From Pirellulales bacterium (GTDB lineage Bacteria; Planctomycetota; Planctomycetia; Pirellulales; Lacipirellulaceae): DNA of 64,000 nt. The stretch spans positions 31,866 to 95,865 of the forward strand of contig JANQOF010000049.1 in NCBI GenBank assembly GCA_028279215.1, written 5' to 3'. Position 1 is the stretch's first letter. Each line of letters starts with the position of its first letter. The translations under genes were made by a program, and so were the position numbers. The notes under the pieces were generated by a model that saw only the letters and a list, made by a program, of their open reading frames with translations, ran no database searches and was not told where the DNA came from. Shown in pieces: positions 1 through 7,982 of the stretch.

Positions 1-985
1 TCCCAACATGGTGTCCAGCCTGCAGGGCAACGGCCCCAAGCCCTGGCAGGGGCTGGCCTGTTTTGGCGTCGGTCATCGACGCCATGTCGCCAACCACGAA
101 CACCCCCGGGAAATTGGGAAGCTGAAGGTCGGGGCCGACCGGCACACGTCCGCCGTGCACGAGTTCGACCTCCAACTTGTCGGCAATCGGATTAGCGCCG
201 ATGCCGGCCGCCCACACCAACGTGTGCGTCTTGATCTTCTCGCCATTCGAGAGTTTGATTTCGCTCGCGTCGACTTCCATTACTCCTATGCCTGTGTGTA
301 CTTCGACGCCTCGCTCTTCCAGTGCTTGCTTTGCATAGTCTCGCAGTTTGGGTTTGAAGTGTGCCAACAAATGTGGCGAGTGCTCGTAGAGTATCACACG
401 GGCCTGGTCGATTGGCAGATTAGGGTAGTCGGCATTCAACTCGGTGTGCAATAGCTCTGTTAGCGCCCCGGCCAACTCAGTTCCTGTCGGTCCGCCGCCA
501 ATCACACAGAAGTTGAGCGCGCCGTCGTTCACGAGCAGTGGATCCTTGTCGACCGTCTCTAAGGTCCGCAAGATGTGATCGTGTAGCCGCATTGCGTCTT
601 TCATCGTGTACAACGGAAAGGCGTGCTGCTCGGCGCCAGGTGTGCCGTGAAAGTTGACTACCGAGCCGAGGGCGATCACAAGATAGTCGTAATCAATCGG
701 TGGCATTCCTTGCACTACCACACGCTTGTTGGCCAAGTCGACTCGGTCAACCGAACACTTGTGAAACGTGACGTTGTCGTGGCGATGCAGTAGGTCGCGT
801 ATGGGCGAGCCGACGGCCGTTGGCTCCAACTCGTCGGTTGCCACCTGATACAGAAGTGGCTGAAACGTGTGATAGTCGTTGCGGTCTACGATTGTCAGCC
901 GCACCGGCGCGTCGCGCAGCTTCTGTGCTACTCCCACTCCGGCAAATCCGGCACCCAAGACGACGACATGAGGCGTATCGGCCAC
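1..985 (-). CDS. ndh: Type II NADH dehydrogenase (NDH-2), 3' end cut by window edge
   Basis: Single-subunit, non-proton-pumping NADH:quinone oxidoreductase that would sit on the inner face of the cytoplasmic membrane. The 328 codons present give the N-terminal FAD fold (VVVLGAGFAG near residue 8), the typical FQPLLYQVAT segment, the second dinucleotide fold for NADH (FCVIGGGPTGTELAG) and the FAD-closing GVFVVGDMAS. The reading frame is still open at base 1, so the C-terminal membrane-anchoring part lies outside. I chose the GTG at 985 because AAAGGG lies about 10 bases upstream and the protein then begins directly at the FAD fold; no ATG fits. It follows the pyruvate decarboxylase gene by 39 bases on the same strand, which suggests co-transcription and a role in reoxidising NADH made by malic enzyme. 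The family call is firm; the start is less so. Confidence 0.9.
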   Translation of the reverse strand, partial: MADTPHVVVLGAGFAGVGVAQKLRDAPVRLTIVDRNDYHTFQPLLYQVATDELEPTAVGSPIRDLLHRHDNVTFHKCSVDRVDLANKRVVVQGMPPIDYDYLVIALGSVVNFHGTPGAEQHAFPLYTMKDAMRLHDHILRTLETVDKDPLLVNDGALNFCVIGGGPTGTELAGALTELLHTELNADYPNLPIDQARVILYEHSPHLLAHFKPKLRDYAKQALEERGVEVHTGIGVMEVDASEIKLSNGEKIKTHTLVWAAGIGANPIADKLEVELVHGGRVPVGPDLQLPNFPGVFVVGDMASMTDAKTGQPLPGLGAVALQAGHHVG

Positions 986-1024
986 GATGAGGATACCCTT
1001 TCGTTGGAAAACAAATCTGGAGGC

Positions 1025-2716
1025 CTACAGGAATCGTGGCGGGCGGCCATTGTTCTTGGCCACATGGCTGCCCCACTCCAGCAAATTGCTGCTGCAATCA
1101 TCTCGGTCGATCTGGCACTCAATCAGCGACAGACCGGCGTGCGACTTTGCCTTCGCGATTGCCTTTGTGAGTTCCGCTTCATTGGTTACCCGGCAACCCC
1201 AACCATTGGCGCCGCTTCCGTTGAAGACCTCGACTAGCCTCGAATACTGCCAATTGTTGATCGTGTTGTAAGGGCCGTCATGGATTTCGACCTCAATCGT
1301 GTATCCGCCGTTATTGATTAGGAAGATAATGGGCTTGGCATCGTAGCGGAGCATCGTCGAAACTTCCTGCGCAGTGAGTTGGAACGACCCGTCGCCGATG
1401 CAGGCGATCACTTTGCGCTCGACGTCGCCAAGACAGTATCCAAGCGTGGCGCCCACCGACCAACCAATCGAACCATACTGCATCTGAATCTCGAATCGAC
1501 AGTCCTTCGGCAGCGACAAATTAATGCCGTTGAACCACGAATCGCCTGTTTCGGCGACGATGGCCGACTCGCTTGTCAACAACTGTTGGATGTGTGCGAA
1601 TAGCTGGCGAGTGGTGAGCGGCTCAATCGACGAGCCGACACTCGTGGGGGGGCGATCTTCCCGAATGCGCTCAAAAGTCTGCAGAGCGGTTCCATTGCGG
1701 TTCAGCCCGCCGGCTAACTCCCTAAGGAAGTCGGCCATCGACACGTTGTTGTAGCACTCGCCGGCAACAATTACTTGATCCGTGCGAACGTCGATCGACT
1801 TGCGTCGGTCTACCAGCGTGGTGTGGCCCGTGGTTGTATAATCCGTCGGGTTTAGGCCAACGAGCAGGCACTGGTCGGCCGACTCGATAACCGAACTGCA
1901 GCCGAGCGTGCCAACTGGTCCCCAGTAGATTCCGATGTAGCTTGGGTTGGTCTCGTCGAAGAAGCTCTTTGCGTCGGGGGTCGTGGCCGTGGCGTAGTTG
2001 GTGGCATCGGCCAATTGGCCAAGCTCCACTTCGGCCGACGCAGCCCGAATCTTTGGGCCAGCCACGACAACGGGTTTCTGCGCCTTGTTGAGTAGCGTGG
2101 TTGCATGCTCCGCGGCCTTGCGGAGCGAACGCGAATCGCTCGGCGCGCGGTGAGGGAACTCGCGCGGGTTGGGCGTGGAGATAGGTGCTGCGGCGATGTT
2201 GCACGCGATTTCGATGTAAACCGGCTTGCGTTCAACGAGCGCAGTCGCGAGCGCGTCGTCGATTTGGGCTGCGGCTTCAGTGGGGTGCTGGATGGTCACG
2301 GCGTGCGCGGTGACGCGGGCGAAAATCTCGCGGACGTACTCGTAGTCGATCTTGCCGAGCGTATGATGCAACTGTTCGTACTCGGCGGTCGAGTTGGTGT
2401 TGGGGGCTCCTGAAATCGCGACCACGGGTAAGTCCTCGGCGTACGCGCCCGCAACGGCGTTTAGCGCGCTCAATCCGCCAACGCTGTACGTTACCACCAG
2501 CGCGGCGAGCCCGCCTGTGGACCGTGCGTATCCATCGGCCGCGTATCCAGCGTTGAGTTCGTTGCAACAGGAGACCATCCGCAAGCGGTCGACCTTGAGG
2601 AACTCGTCGAGCAGGATAAGATTGTAATCGCCGGGGACGGTGAAGAAGTGCGCGACGTCTAGTTCAGCAAGCCGTGTGGCGAGGTAGTTGCCAACAGTCC
2701 AAGTGTGTCCTGCCAT
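1025..2716 (-). CDS. pdc: Thiamine-diphosphate pyruvate decarboxylase (PDC type)
   Basis: Non-oxidative decarboxylation of pyruvate to acetaldehyde and CO2, cytosolic, needing ThDP and Mg2+. The 563-residue protein has the family length and closely resembles my recollection of Zymomonas PDC along its whole length. The active-site set is complete: D30 in GDYNLILLD, E53 in CCNELNAGYAADGYAR, the paired histidines H117/H118 in LHHTLGK, the ThDP motif GDGSFQLTAQE, and E475 in YTIEVEIHDG. Indolepyruvate decarboxylase is the main alternative, but the IEVEIHDGPYN stretch and the HH pair favour PDC. A GTG at 2734 is an alternative start; I prefer ATG 2716, which has GAAGGA about 10 bases upstream. It lies 44 bases after malic enzyme and 39 before NDH-2. 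Bacterial PDCs are uncommon, so the gene may have been acquired, though nothing in its local base composition stands out to the eye. Confidence 0.9.
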   Translation of the reverse strand: MAGHTWTVGNYLATRLAELDVAHFFTVPGDYNLILLDEFLKVDRLRMVSCCNELNAGYAADGYARSTGGLAALVVTYSVGGLSALNAVAGAYAEDLPVVAISGAPNTNSTAEYEQLHHTLGKIDYEYVREIFARVTAHAVTIQHPTEAAAQIDDALATALVERKPVYIEIACNIAAAPISTPNPREFPHRAPSDSRSLRKAAEHATTLLNKAQKPVVVAGPKIRAASAEVELGQLADATNYATATTPDAKSFFDETNPSYIGIYWGPVGTLGCSSVIESADQCLLVGLNPTDYTTTGHTTLVDRRKSIDVRTDQVIVAGECYNNVSMADFLRELAGGLNRNGTALQTFERIREDRPPTSVGSSIEPLTTRQLFAHIQQLLTSESAIVAETGDSWFNGINLSLPKDCRFEIQMQYGSIGWSVGATLGYCLGDVERKVIACIGDGSFQLTAQEVSTMLRYDAKPIIFLINNGGYTIEVEIHDGPYNTINNWQYSRLVEVFNGSGANGWGCRVTNEAELTKAIAKAKSHAGLSLIECQIDRDDCSSNLLEWGSHVAKNNGRPPRFL

Positions 2717-2760
2717 GACGGTCGATTCCTTCACGTAGAGTGTTCAGCTACGGTCACGGT

Positions 2761-4422
2761 TTAGTAGTCGGGGGTCCACATCGTTTGGGCGATGCAATCC
2801 TCCAGTTCCTTATCGCTGCGCGCATCTGCAACGCCGTCGAGCTGCGCTTGCTTTGCTACGGCGGCGCCAATGCGTCGCGCCGCATCACGGATCGTATGCA
2901 GCGGCGGCAGCAACGACGCACAGCGATCGCTGAGCGCTGGCGAGCATTCTTTGAGCGCCTTGGCGGCTGCCATGAACATGTTGTCGGTCACTCGCTCGGC
3001 GCTTACAGCAAGGATTCCGAGTCCCATGGCGGGGAAGATATACGAATTGTTGCATTGCGCGATGGTGTGCGTTTGTCCCTTGAACTCAACGGGTTCGAAG
3101 GGGCTGCCGGTAGCGATAAGCGCCCGGCCGTCCGTCCAAGCGAGCAAGTCGGCCGGCGTTGCCTCGGCTCGCGACGTCGGATTCGATAGCGGAAAGATGA
3201 CGGGCCGTTCGACGTGGCTAGCCATGTCGCGAATGACCGACTCGGGAAACGCTCCGGGCTGGCCGGTCGCGCCTACGAGCACGGTCGGCTTGGCATTGCG
3301 AACTACATCCGCCAACGTGATTGGGCGCGACAGGTCGCAGTCCCAATTGCCTAGCTTGGCCGATGGTTGCGCCAGCGGCACGTGGACCTCATCGAGGTCT
3401 TGGCGTTCGTCGTGCAGTAGCCCGTCGCGGTCGATTACGTAGAACCTGCTCCGCGCGTCCGGTTCGCTTACGCCGGCGGCTACGACCGCCCTCACCAGTT
3501 GCTCCGTGATTCCGACGCCGGCCGAGCCCGCACCGAGCATCACGAATCTCTGGTCTGCAAGCTGCCCGCCGGTCGCTTCAATGGCGGCCCAAATCGTACC
3601 CGACGTGACTGCAGCGGTGCCCTGAATATCATCGTTGAACGTGCAGAGCCGATCACGATACTTCGCGAGGATACGCTCGGCGTCGACCGAAGCGAAGTCT
3701 TCCCATTGCAACAAGACATTCGGAAACCGCCGAATGATCGCTTCGACAAACAACTCGATGAAATCGTCGTATTCTTTGCCACGAATGCGTTCGTGTCGCC
3801 AGCCAATGTAGCGTGGGTCGTTGATTCGGTCGGCATTATTGGTGCCCAAGTCCAGCAGCATCGGCAGCGTGCGTGCGGGGTGAATGCCGCCGCACAGTGA
3901 ATAAAGCGAGAGCTTGCCGATCGGAATCCCCATGCCGCCAGCGCCTTGGTCGCCCAGGCCCAATATCCGTTCACCGTCGGTAACGACAATCACGTCAATG
4001 TCGCGATCGACGTGGGCGAAAATCTCGTCCATCGAGTCGCGATTCGGATACGCGACGAATACACCTCGCGGACGGCGGTAGATGTGGCTGAACTGCTGGC
4101 AAGCAAGCCCAACAACCGGGGTGTAGACCAGCGGCATCATCTCTTCCACATGCTCCAGCAGCAGCCGATAGAAGAGCGTTTCGTTTTCGTCCTGCACGTC
4201 ACGCAGGAAGATATGCTTGGCGAGGTCGGTCGGCTCGCTGCTGAAGGCCTCGTATGCACGGTCGAGTTGATCGGGCAGCGAGTCGACGTGTGGTGGCAAG
4301 AGGCCGGTGAGTCGATACTCTCGCCGCTCCTCCTCCGTAAAGCCGGTGCCTTTGTTCAACAGCGGGTCTTCAATACGGGCGCTGCCCATCTTATCGCTGC
4401 TTGTCGCTGCTCGGTTGTTCAT
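2761..4422 (-). CDS. maeA: NAD-dependent malic enzyme
   Basis: Oxidative decarboxylation of malate to pyruvate, CO2 and NADH. The 553-residue protein has the length of the SfcA/MaeA family. Visible are the malic N-terminal domain with the catalytic tyrosine region (MPLVYTPVVG), the metal- and substrate-binding DGERILGLGDQGAGGMGIPIGK block (shown here in two overlapping halves, lysine at its end), and the NAD-binding fold LGAGSAGVGI. ATG 4422 is preceded by AGGTG about 8 bases upstream. It appears to be the first gene of a three-gene unit with PDC and NDH-2, and a candidate sigma70-type promoter lies 50-80 bases upstream. The family call is secure; NAD rather than NADP preference is inferred from family similarity only. 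Confidence 0.93.
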   Translation of the reverse strand: MNNRAATSSDKMGSARIEDPLLNKGTGFTEEERREYRLTGLLPPHVDSLPDQLDRAYEAFSSEPTDLAKHIFLRDVQDENETLFYRLLLEHVEEMMPLVYTPVVGLACQQFSHIYRRPRGVFVAYPNRDSMDEIFAHVDRDIDVIVVTDGERILGLGDQGAGGMGIPIGKLSLYSLCGGIHPARTLPMLLDLGTNNADRINDPRYIGWRHERIRGKEYDDFIELFVEAIIRRFPNVLLQWEDFASVDAERILAKYRDRLCTFNDDIQGTAAVTSGTIWAAIEATGGQLADQRFVMLGAGSAGVGITEQLVRAVVAAGVSEPDARSRFYVIDRDGLLHDERQDLDEVHVPLAQPSAKLGNWDCDLSRPITLADVVRNAKPTVLVGATGQPGAFPESVIRDMASHVERPVIFPLSNPTSRAEATPADLLAWTDGRALIATGSPFEPVEFKGQTHTIAQCNNSYIFPAMGLGILAVSAERVTDNMFMAAAKALKECSPALSDRCASLLPPLHTIRDAARRIGAAVAKQAQLDGVADARSDKELEDCIAQTMWTPDY

Positions 4423-4953
4423 TCGTTGTCACCTACCGAGGTATCACCTCCGCCGCGCGATTCGGTTCCCAGCATAGTGCGTTTGCTGAGCGATGTTAAG
4501 CATCCTTGCTACCTACCGCTCGCCACCCGTTGCCCACCGCAAATGTCCATTTTGTCCCACCTACAGAAAAACGATTATAGGCGACTCTATTCACCTCCCA
4601 TTGTTCCTGCCGATTTCTGTTTCCCTCTGCTTTTCTAGGATATTTTTCATATAGTATGGGACGGTGCGGTGCCTAAAAAGTCCTTTTTTGAGCGCCCAAA
4701 GGGACAATTGAAATCGAAATATCCACGACCGAAGGATCCAACGCGCAACCACAACGCCGAACCTCTAACATTCAACTCGCGACGCCTACACAAGCTCCGG
4801 TTGGTCCAACAAAAAATACGCGCAGCATGCCGGTGGATGCGTGCAAACTAACATACTTGGTGGCTCATATTCCACAAAAATCGCCCTAGAATTTTGCACT
4901 ACTTGGACGCCCGCCACGGCCGCCAAATCCCGCGACAACCACGCGAATGAGGG
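4423..4953. other. Intergenic stretch without a supported gene
   Basis: This 531-base stretch lies upstream of malic enzyme and downstream of cytochrome b. It is visibly richer in A and T than its flanks. Apart from the promoter-like elements near its left end I see no gene. A 60-codon plus-strand frame at 4669-4851 is basic, has no ribosome-binding site of note and matches no family I know. Confidence 0.5.
4471..4499 (-). promoter_or_regulatory. Candidate sigma70-type promoter for the malic enzyme unit
   Basis: Reading the minus strand, TTAACA (4499-4494) and TATGCT (4476-4471) are separated by exactly 17 bases, close to TTGACA/TATAAT. The predicted start lies about 40-45 bases before the malic enzyme ATG. 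A second, perfect TATAAT hexamer lies further upstream on the same strand (4579-4574) without a clear -35 partner. This is pattern matching only. Confidence 0.35.
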
Positions 4954-6378
4954 CTACCCGCCTTCGCCGGTAGGCGCGTCGTCGTCACTCCTTGTGAGTA
5001 AGAAATCGACGATGTTGGATAGCTGATCGGTATCGAGACTGCTAGCGAATGCCGGCATATTGTAGCCGCCGTTGTTGATGCGGATAACTAGATCGTCCCT
5101 CGTAAGTTGCTGCCCGATATTCGAAAGATCCGGGCCGCGATGCCCACCGTGGCCATCGATTGTATGACAGAAGAGGCATCCCTTTTCGTGTGCCAGTTTG
5201 GCCCCTTCGAACACGGGCCCTTGGTCGACTCCGACGACCGACGCAGGTAGTTCGCTTACGCCAAAATCGGGAGACCAGGGTTCCAAGTAGCCGTAAATGG
5301 TCAGCACCAAGAAACCGGCGACCGCGGCGATGACAATGCCAACTGCCCATGGGCGTTTGCTCGGTGCACGGTGCCCTTTGTTCGAAACGAGCGGAAGGCA
5401 GAACATGACCAGAAACCCAAGCACTGGCACGCCCAAGATAAACCAAATCTCAAGATTCGGTGGCAGCAGCGAGAGGACGGCGAAGTACCACAAGAAGTAC
5501 CAATCGGGTACGGGATTGGCATCGATACTCGCCGGGTCGGGGGCGTGATCGAGCGCAGGTGGACCGAACACAAGCGCACACCCAACAATCACTGCGATTA
5601 CAAATGTTGAGAAAACGACGTCGCGCCACATGGCATACGGCCAAAACGCGACGCCCGTCTTTTTCAGCCGCGCTTCGTATTCCTGCTTGTAGGTCGCCGG
5701 ATCGACCGGCCGATTGGGATCGGGCATCTCCGAAACGCCGTGGCGCATCAGCAGGAACAGGTGGAGTCCGACGCCCGCAAAGATGATCGCTGGCATGACG
5801 AAGACATGGTAAACGAAGAAACGCGTGAGCGTAGAGCCGCCGACGGTTTGGCCTCCCATCAAGAAGTCGGCGAGCGATTGTCCTATGAATGGAGTTCGGG
5901 CAACCATTTCGGTGGCGACAAACACCGACCACACTCCGTTCGCGTCCCAACGCAGAAGCTGCCCGGTGAACGCCATGCCCAGCACAACAAAGAACAACAC
6001 CACGCCGGTCATCCAGTTGAGTTCGCGCGGGTACTTGTAGGTTGCATGCAAGTAAACCTGCATCAAGTGAATCACAACCAGAGCGACCATGGCCGATGCG
6101 CCATAGGCATGCATGCCACGCAGCAACGAACCAAACGGGGCTTGGTTGGTAATGAATTGCAGGCTCTCGTAGGCTTGGTCGCCGGCAGGCACGTATGCCA
6201 TGGCCAAAGCGACGCCCGAGATCACTTGCACAATAAAAGCGGTAAGCGTGGCACTGCCGAACACGTACCACCATCGCGCGTCGCGAGGTACGATATGCGT
6301 CAACAGCGGCCAAACACAATCGGAGAAGCCAATCCGGCTGTCGATCCACTCTCCAACATTCTGAAATCGTTGATTCAT
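4954..6378 (-). CDS. Cytochrome b fused to a C-terminal cytochrome c domain
   Basis: Quinol-oxidising subunit of a bc-type complex, an integral membrane protein. The N-terminal two thirds of the 474 residues form cytochrome b, with the histidine-bearing helices (GMHAYGASAM, VVIHLMQVYLHA) and further hydrophobic segments to about residue 360. The C-terminus carries a class I cytochrome c domain, with haem motif CLFCH at 401-405 and a likely axial methionine in NMPAF near 441. The fusion would replace a separate cytochrome c1. I chose ATG 6378; a GTG at 6420 would overlap the Rieske gene by 14 bases. It is the last gene of the respiratory unit, 28 bases after the Rieske stop. Confidence 0.92.
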   Translation of the reverse strand: MNQRFQNVGEWIDSRIGFSDCVWPLLTHIVPRDARWWYVFGSATLTAFIVQVISGVALAMAYVPAGDQAYESLQFITNQAPFGSLLRGMHAYGASAMVALVVIHLMQVYLHATYKYPRELNWMTGVVLFFVVLGMAFTGQLLRWDANGVWSVFVATEMVARTPFIGQSLADFLMGGQTVGGSTLTRFFVYHVFVMPAIIFAGVGLHLFLLMRHGVSEMPDPNRPVDPATYKQEYEARLKKTGVAFWPYAMWRDVVFSTFVIAVIVGCALVFGPPALDHAPDPASIDANPVPDWYFLWYFAVLSLLPPNLEIWFILGVPVLGFLVMFCLPLVSNKGHRAPSKRPWAVGIVIAAVAGFLVLTIYGYLEPWSPDFGVSELPASVVGVDQGPVFEGAKLAHEKGCLFCHTIDGHGGHRGPDLSNIGQQLTRDDLVIRINNGGYNMPAFASSLDTDQLSNIVDFLLTRSDDDAPTGEGG

Positions 6379-6406
6379 GATGCTTGCAAGGCCGCACGAT
6401 TCGAAA

Positions 6407-6946
6407 CTAAGCGTCCGCACTCAGCGGAGTGGTTGTTAGCGGCACAGGCGCGGTGTGGATTTCGACCTCGTCGCCGCGCACGCGGACGTGGTATCTATCG
6501 AGTGGCTCGGGTGGCGGCCCGGCGGCGACCGTCCCATCCTTGTAGTAAACACCGCCGTGACAAGGACACATGAACAGATCGGCATCGGCGACCCAGCGAA
6601 CAGGGCAGCCCAGATGCCGACAGTTGATCGAAAAAGCGATAAACTCCGTGTCGTCGACTCGGCGAAGCCAGGCAGCCGTTTCCGCCGTGACGCCAGCCCA
6701 CGGTTCAGGCGAGGGATCTTCAAAGTTGACTAGCACAGTCTCACCCGTCTTGAACTTGGCGACTTTTCCCACCGGTCGCCAGTCGGCAGGTCGCTTCTTG
6801 AATAGCGGGGAGAGCACGAAGGCCAAGGGAGGTAACACCATTAACGCGCCAATGATGCCCGTGAGCCACATCGTCAGGCGCGCCAAAAACGAGCGTCGGT
6901 CGGAAGCGTCGCCCTTTTGGCAATTTGTCTCGTTGGATTCGCTCAT
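6407..6946 (-). CDS. Rieske [2Fe-2S] subunit of the bc complex
   Basis: Passes electrons from quinol to cytochrome c in the bc complex. It has 179 residues with an N-terminal twin-arginine-like segment (DRRSFLARL, residues 16-24), one hydrophobic anchor to about residue 47, then the soluble domain. The cluster motifs CRHLGC (109-114) and CPCHGG (127-132) supply the two Cys and two His ligands plus the disulfide cysteines. ATG 6946 is chosen because it overlaps the stop of the preceding 74-codon gene as ATGA, a sign of coupled translation; an upstream GTG at 6961 is less likely. It is followed at once by cytochrome b. Confidence 0.93.
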   Translation of the reverse strand: MSESNETNCQKGDASDRRSFLARLTMWLTGIIGALMVLPPLAFVLSPLFKKRPADWRPVGKVAKFKTGETVLVNFEDPSPEPWAGVTAETAAWLRRVDDTEFIAFSINCRHLGCPVRWVADADLFMCPCHGGVYYKDGTVAAGPPPEPLDRYHVRVRGDEVEIHTAPVPLTTTPLSADA

Positions 6947-7167
6947 CGCTTTGCATCCCACTGGAGAACAATTTCGTCAATCCAATGCTTTAGCGCCCAC
7001 GCCGCTAGTCCAACGCCCGCAGCCGACATGCACCACATCGCCGCGATGTTCAAAGTAAGCGCCATCAGTCCCCAGGCTGTCATCGCGATACCCATTGCCA
7101 TGGCAATGGGAGCGTAGGTTGGCCGAGGAACCGAATCGGTTGGCTTTTCTGGATGATCGGCTGGCAT
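6943..7167 (-). CDS. Small two-helix membrane protein in the respiratory unit
   Basis: A 74-residue protein that I cannot assign. Residues 1-18 are polar and proline-rich; two hydrophobic segments follow (about 20-42 and 45-62), then a short charged tail ending DAKR. It starts two bases after the ctaG stop, and its own stop overlaps the Rieske start (ATGA), so it is embedded in the operon and is very probably translated. By position it could be an accessory subunit or assembly factor of the caa3 oxidase or the bc complex. It is too short for reliable family assignment from sequence alone. Confidence 0.75.
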   Translation of the reverse strand: MPADHPEKPTDSVPRPTYAPIAMAMGIAMTAWGLMALTLNIAAMWCMSAAGVGLAAWALKHWIDEIVLQWDAKR

Positions 7168-7169
7168 GC

Positions 7170-7982
7170 TTACGCCCCACTTGGTGTACTTGAACCGGTT
7201 GCGTAGGTAGGGGCCGCGTCGATCGACGAATACCAGCGGCCTAGCAAACTAATGATTGCGCAGGTGTACAAGATGCAAGGGGGAACCCACATGATCAACC
7301 CGCCCACATGTTGATCGATGCCGGGCGTGAAGCCCGCAGAATACAGCGACGTCAGAATGCCTAGCCGATCGACTGGGTTGGCAAAGACGGGGCATACCGA
7401 AAGAGGTGCAAATGTGATGTAGATGCCGAGCAAAGTGCAACCCAGACAAGCGGAAAACAGATAAGTCATACCACTTAACGGTGGCAGGCGATAGCGATCG
7501 CAGGGCGCGTAAATGGGCCACCAGAACGCCAGGCCAGCGGCAACGAGCGACACATCTCGCACTACACCTAATCCTGTGTGCTGCGTCGCCGCGCTACAAA
7601 GCCACGGCACATGCCAAAACCACATGGCTCCGACCCCACCCGTCCAACCGAGCATCGGCACCGCCAGCCATTTGCCAAGTTGATTGACGGGGCCCTTTTG
7701 AAACCATCGTTCGGCGGTTTCCCTCGGTAGGCTTAGCACGATGCACGCCGGAACCACCAGTAGCAATAGTAGGTGTTGCACCATGTGGGCGCTGAACAAG
7801 TAGCCACCGGCAAGCACTCCTATGGGGGAGACGAAAGCCATGGCCAGCACAAACAAGCCGACCAGGCAAGCGACCCACTGTAGGTGGCTGCCTCCTCGCA
7901 CAAAGCGCACGTATAGCAGCAACAGTATTGTGACTAGCACCCAAACGGGCGACATCCAGGACCAGAGATTACTATCAATCAC
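7170..7982 (-). CDS. ctaG: CtaG-family cytochrome c oxidase assembly protein
   Basis: Membrane protein of the caa3-type CtaG family, linked to maturation of haem-copper oxidases. The 270 residues are almost entirely hydrophobic segments, with SAHMVQHLLLLLVVPACIVL and the histidine-containing loops typical of the family. The start is the GTG at 7982, which overlaps the stop of the preceding subunit I-III gene as GTGA and has GAGGG about 10 bases upstream; a GTG at 8027 would give a longer overlap and an odd N-terminus. The neighbouring oxidase genes support the role. Confidence 0.88.
   Translation of the reverse strand: MIDSNLWSWMSPVWVLVTILLLLYVRFVRGGSHLQWVACLVGLFVLAMAFVSPIGVLAGGYLFSAHMVQHLLLLLVVPACIVLSLPRETAERWFQKGPVNQLGKWLAVPMLGWTGGVGAMWFWHVPWLCSAATQHTGLGVVRDVSLVAAGLAFWWPIYAPCDRYRLPPLSGMTYLFSACLGCTLLGIYITFAPLSVCPVFANPVDRLGILTSLYSAGFTPGIDQHVGGLIMWVPPCILYTCAIISLLGRWYSSIDAAPTYATGSSTPSGA

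Noticed and set aside
4669..4851. A 60-codon basic plus-strand frame
   Set aside because: No ribosome-binding site, no family signature, and in a gap with promoter-like signals on the other strand.
5450..6397. A 315-codon frame inside cytochrome b, other phase
   Set aside because: Arg/His/Cys-rich composition typical of out-of-frame reading of a GC-rich gene.
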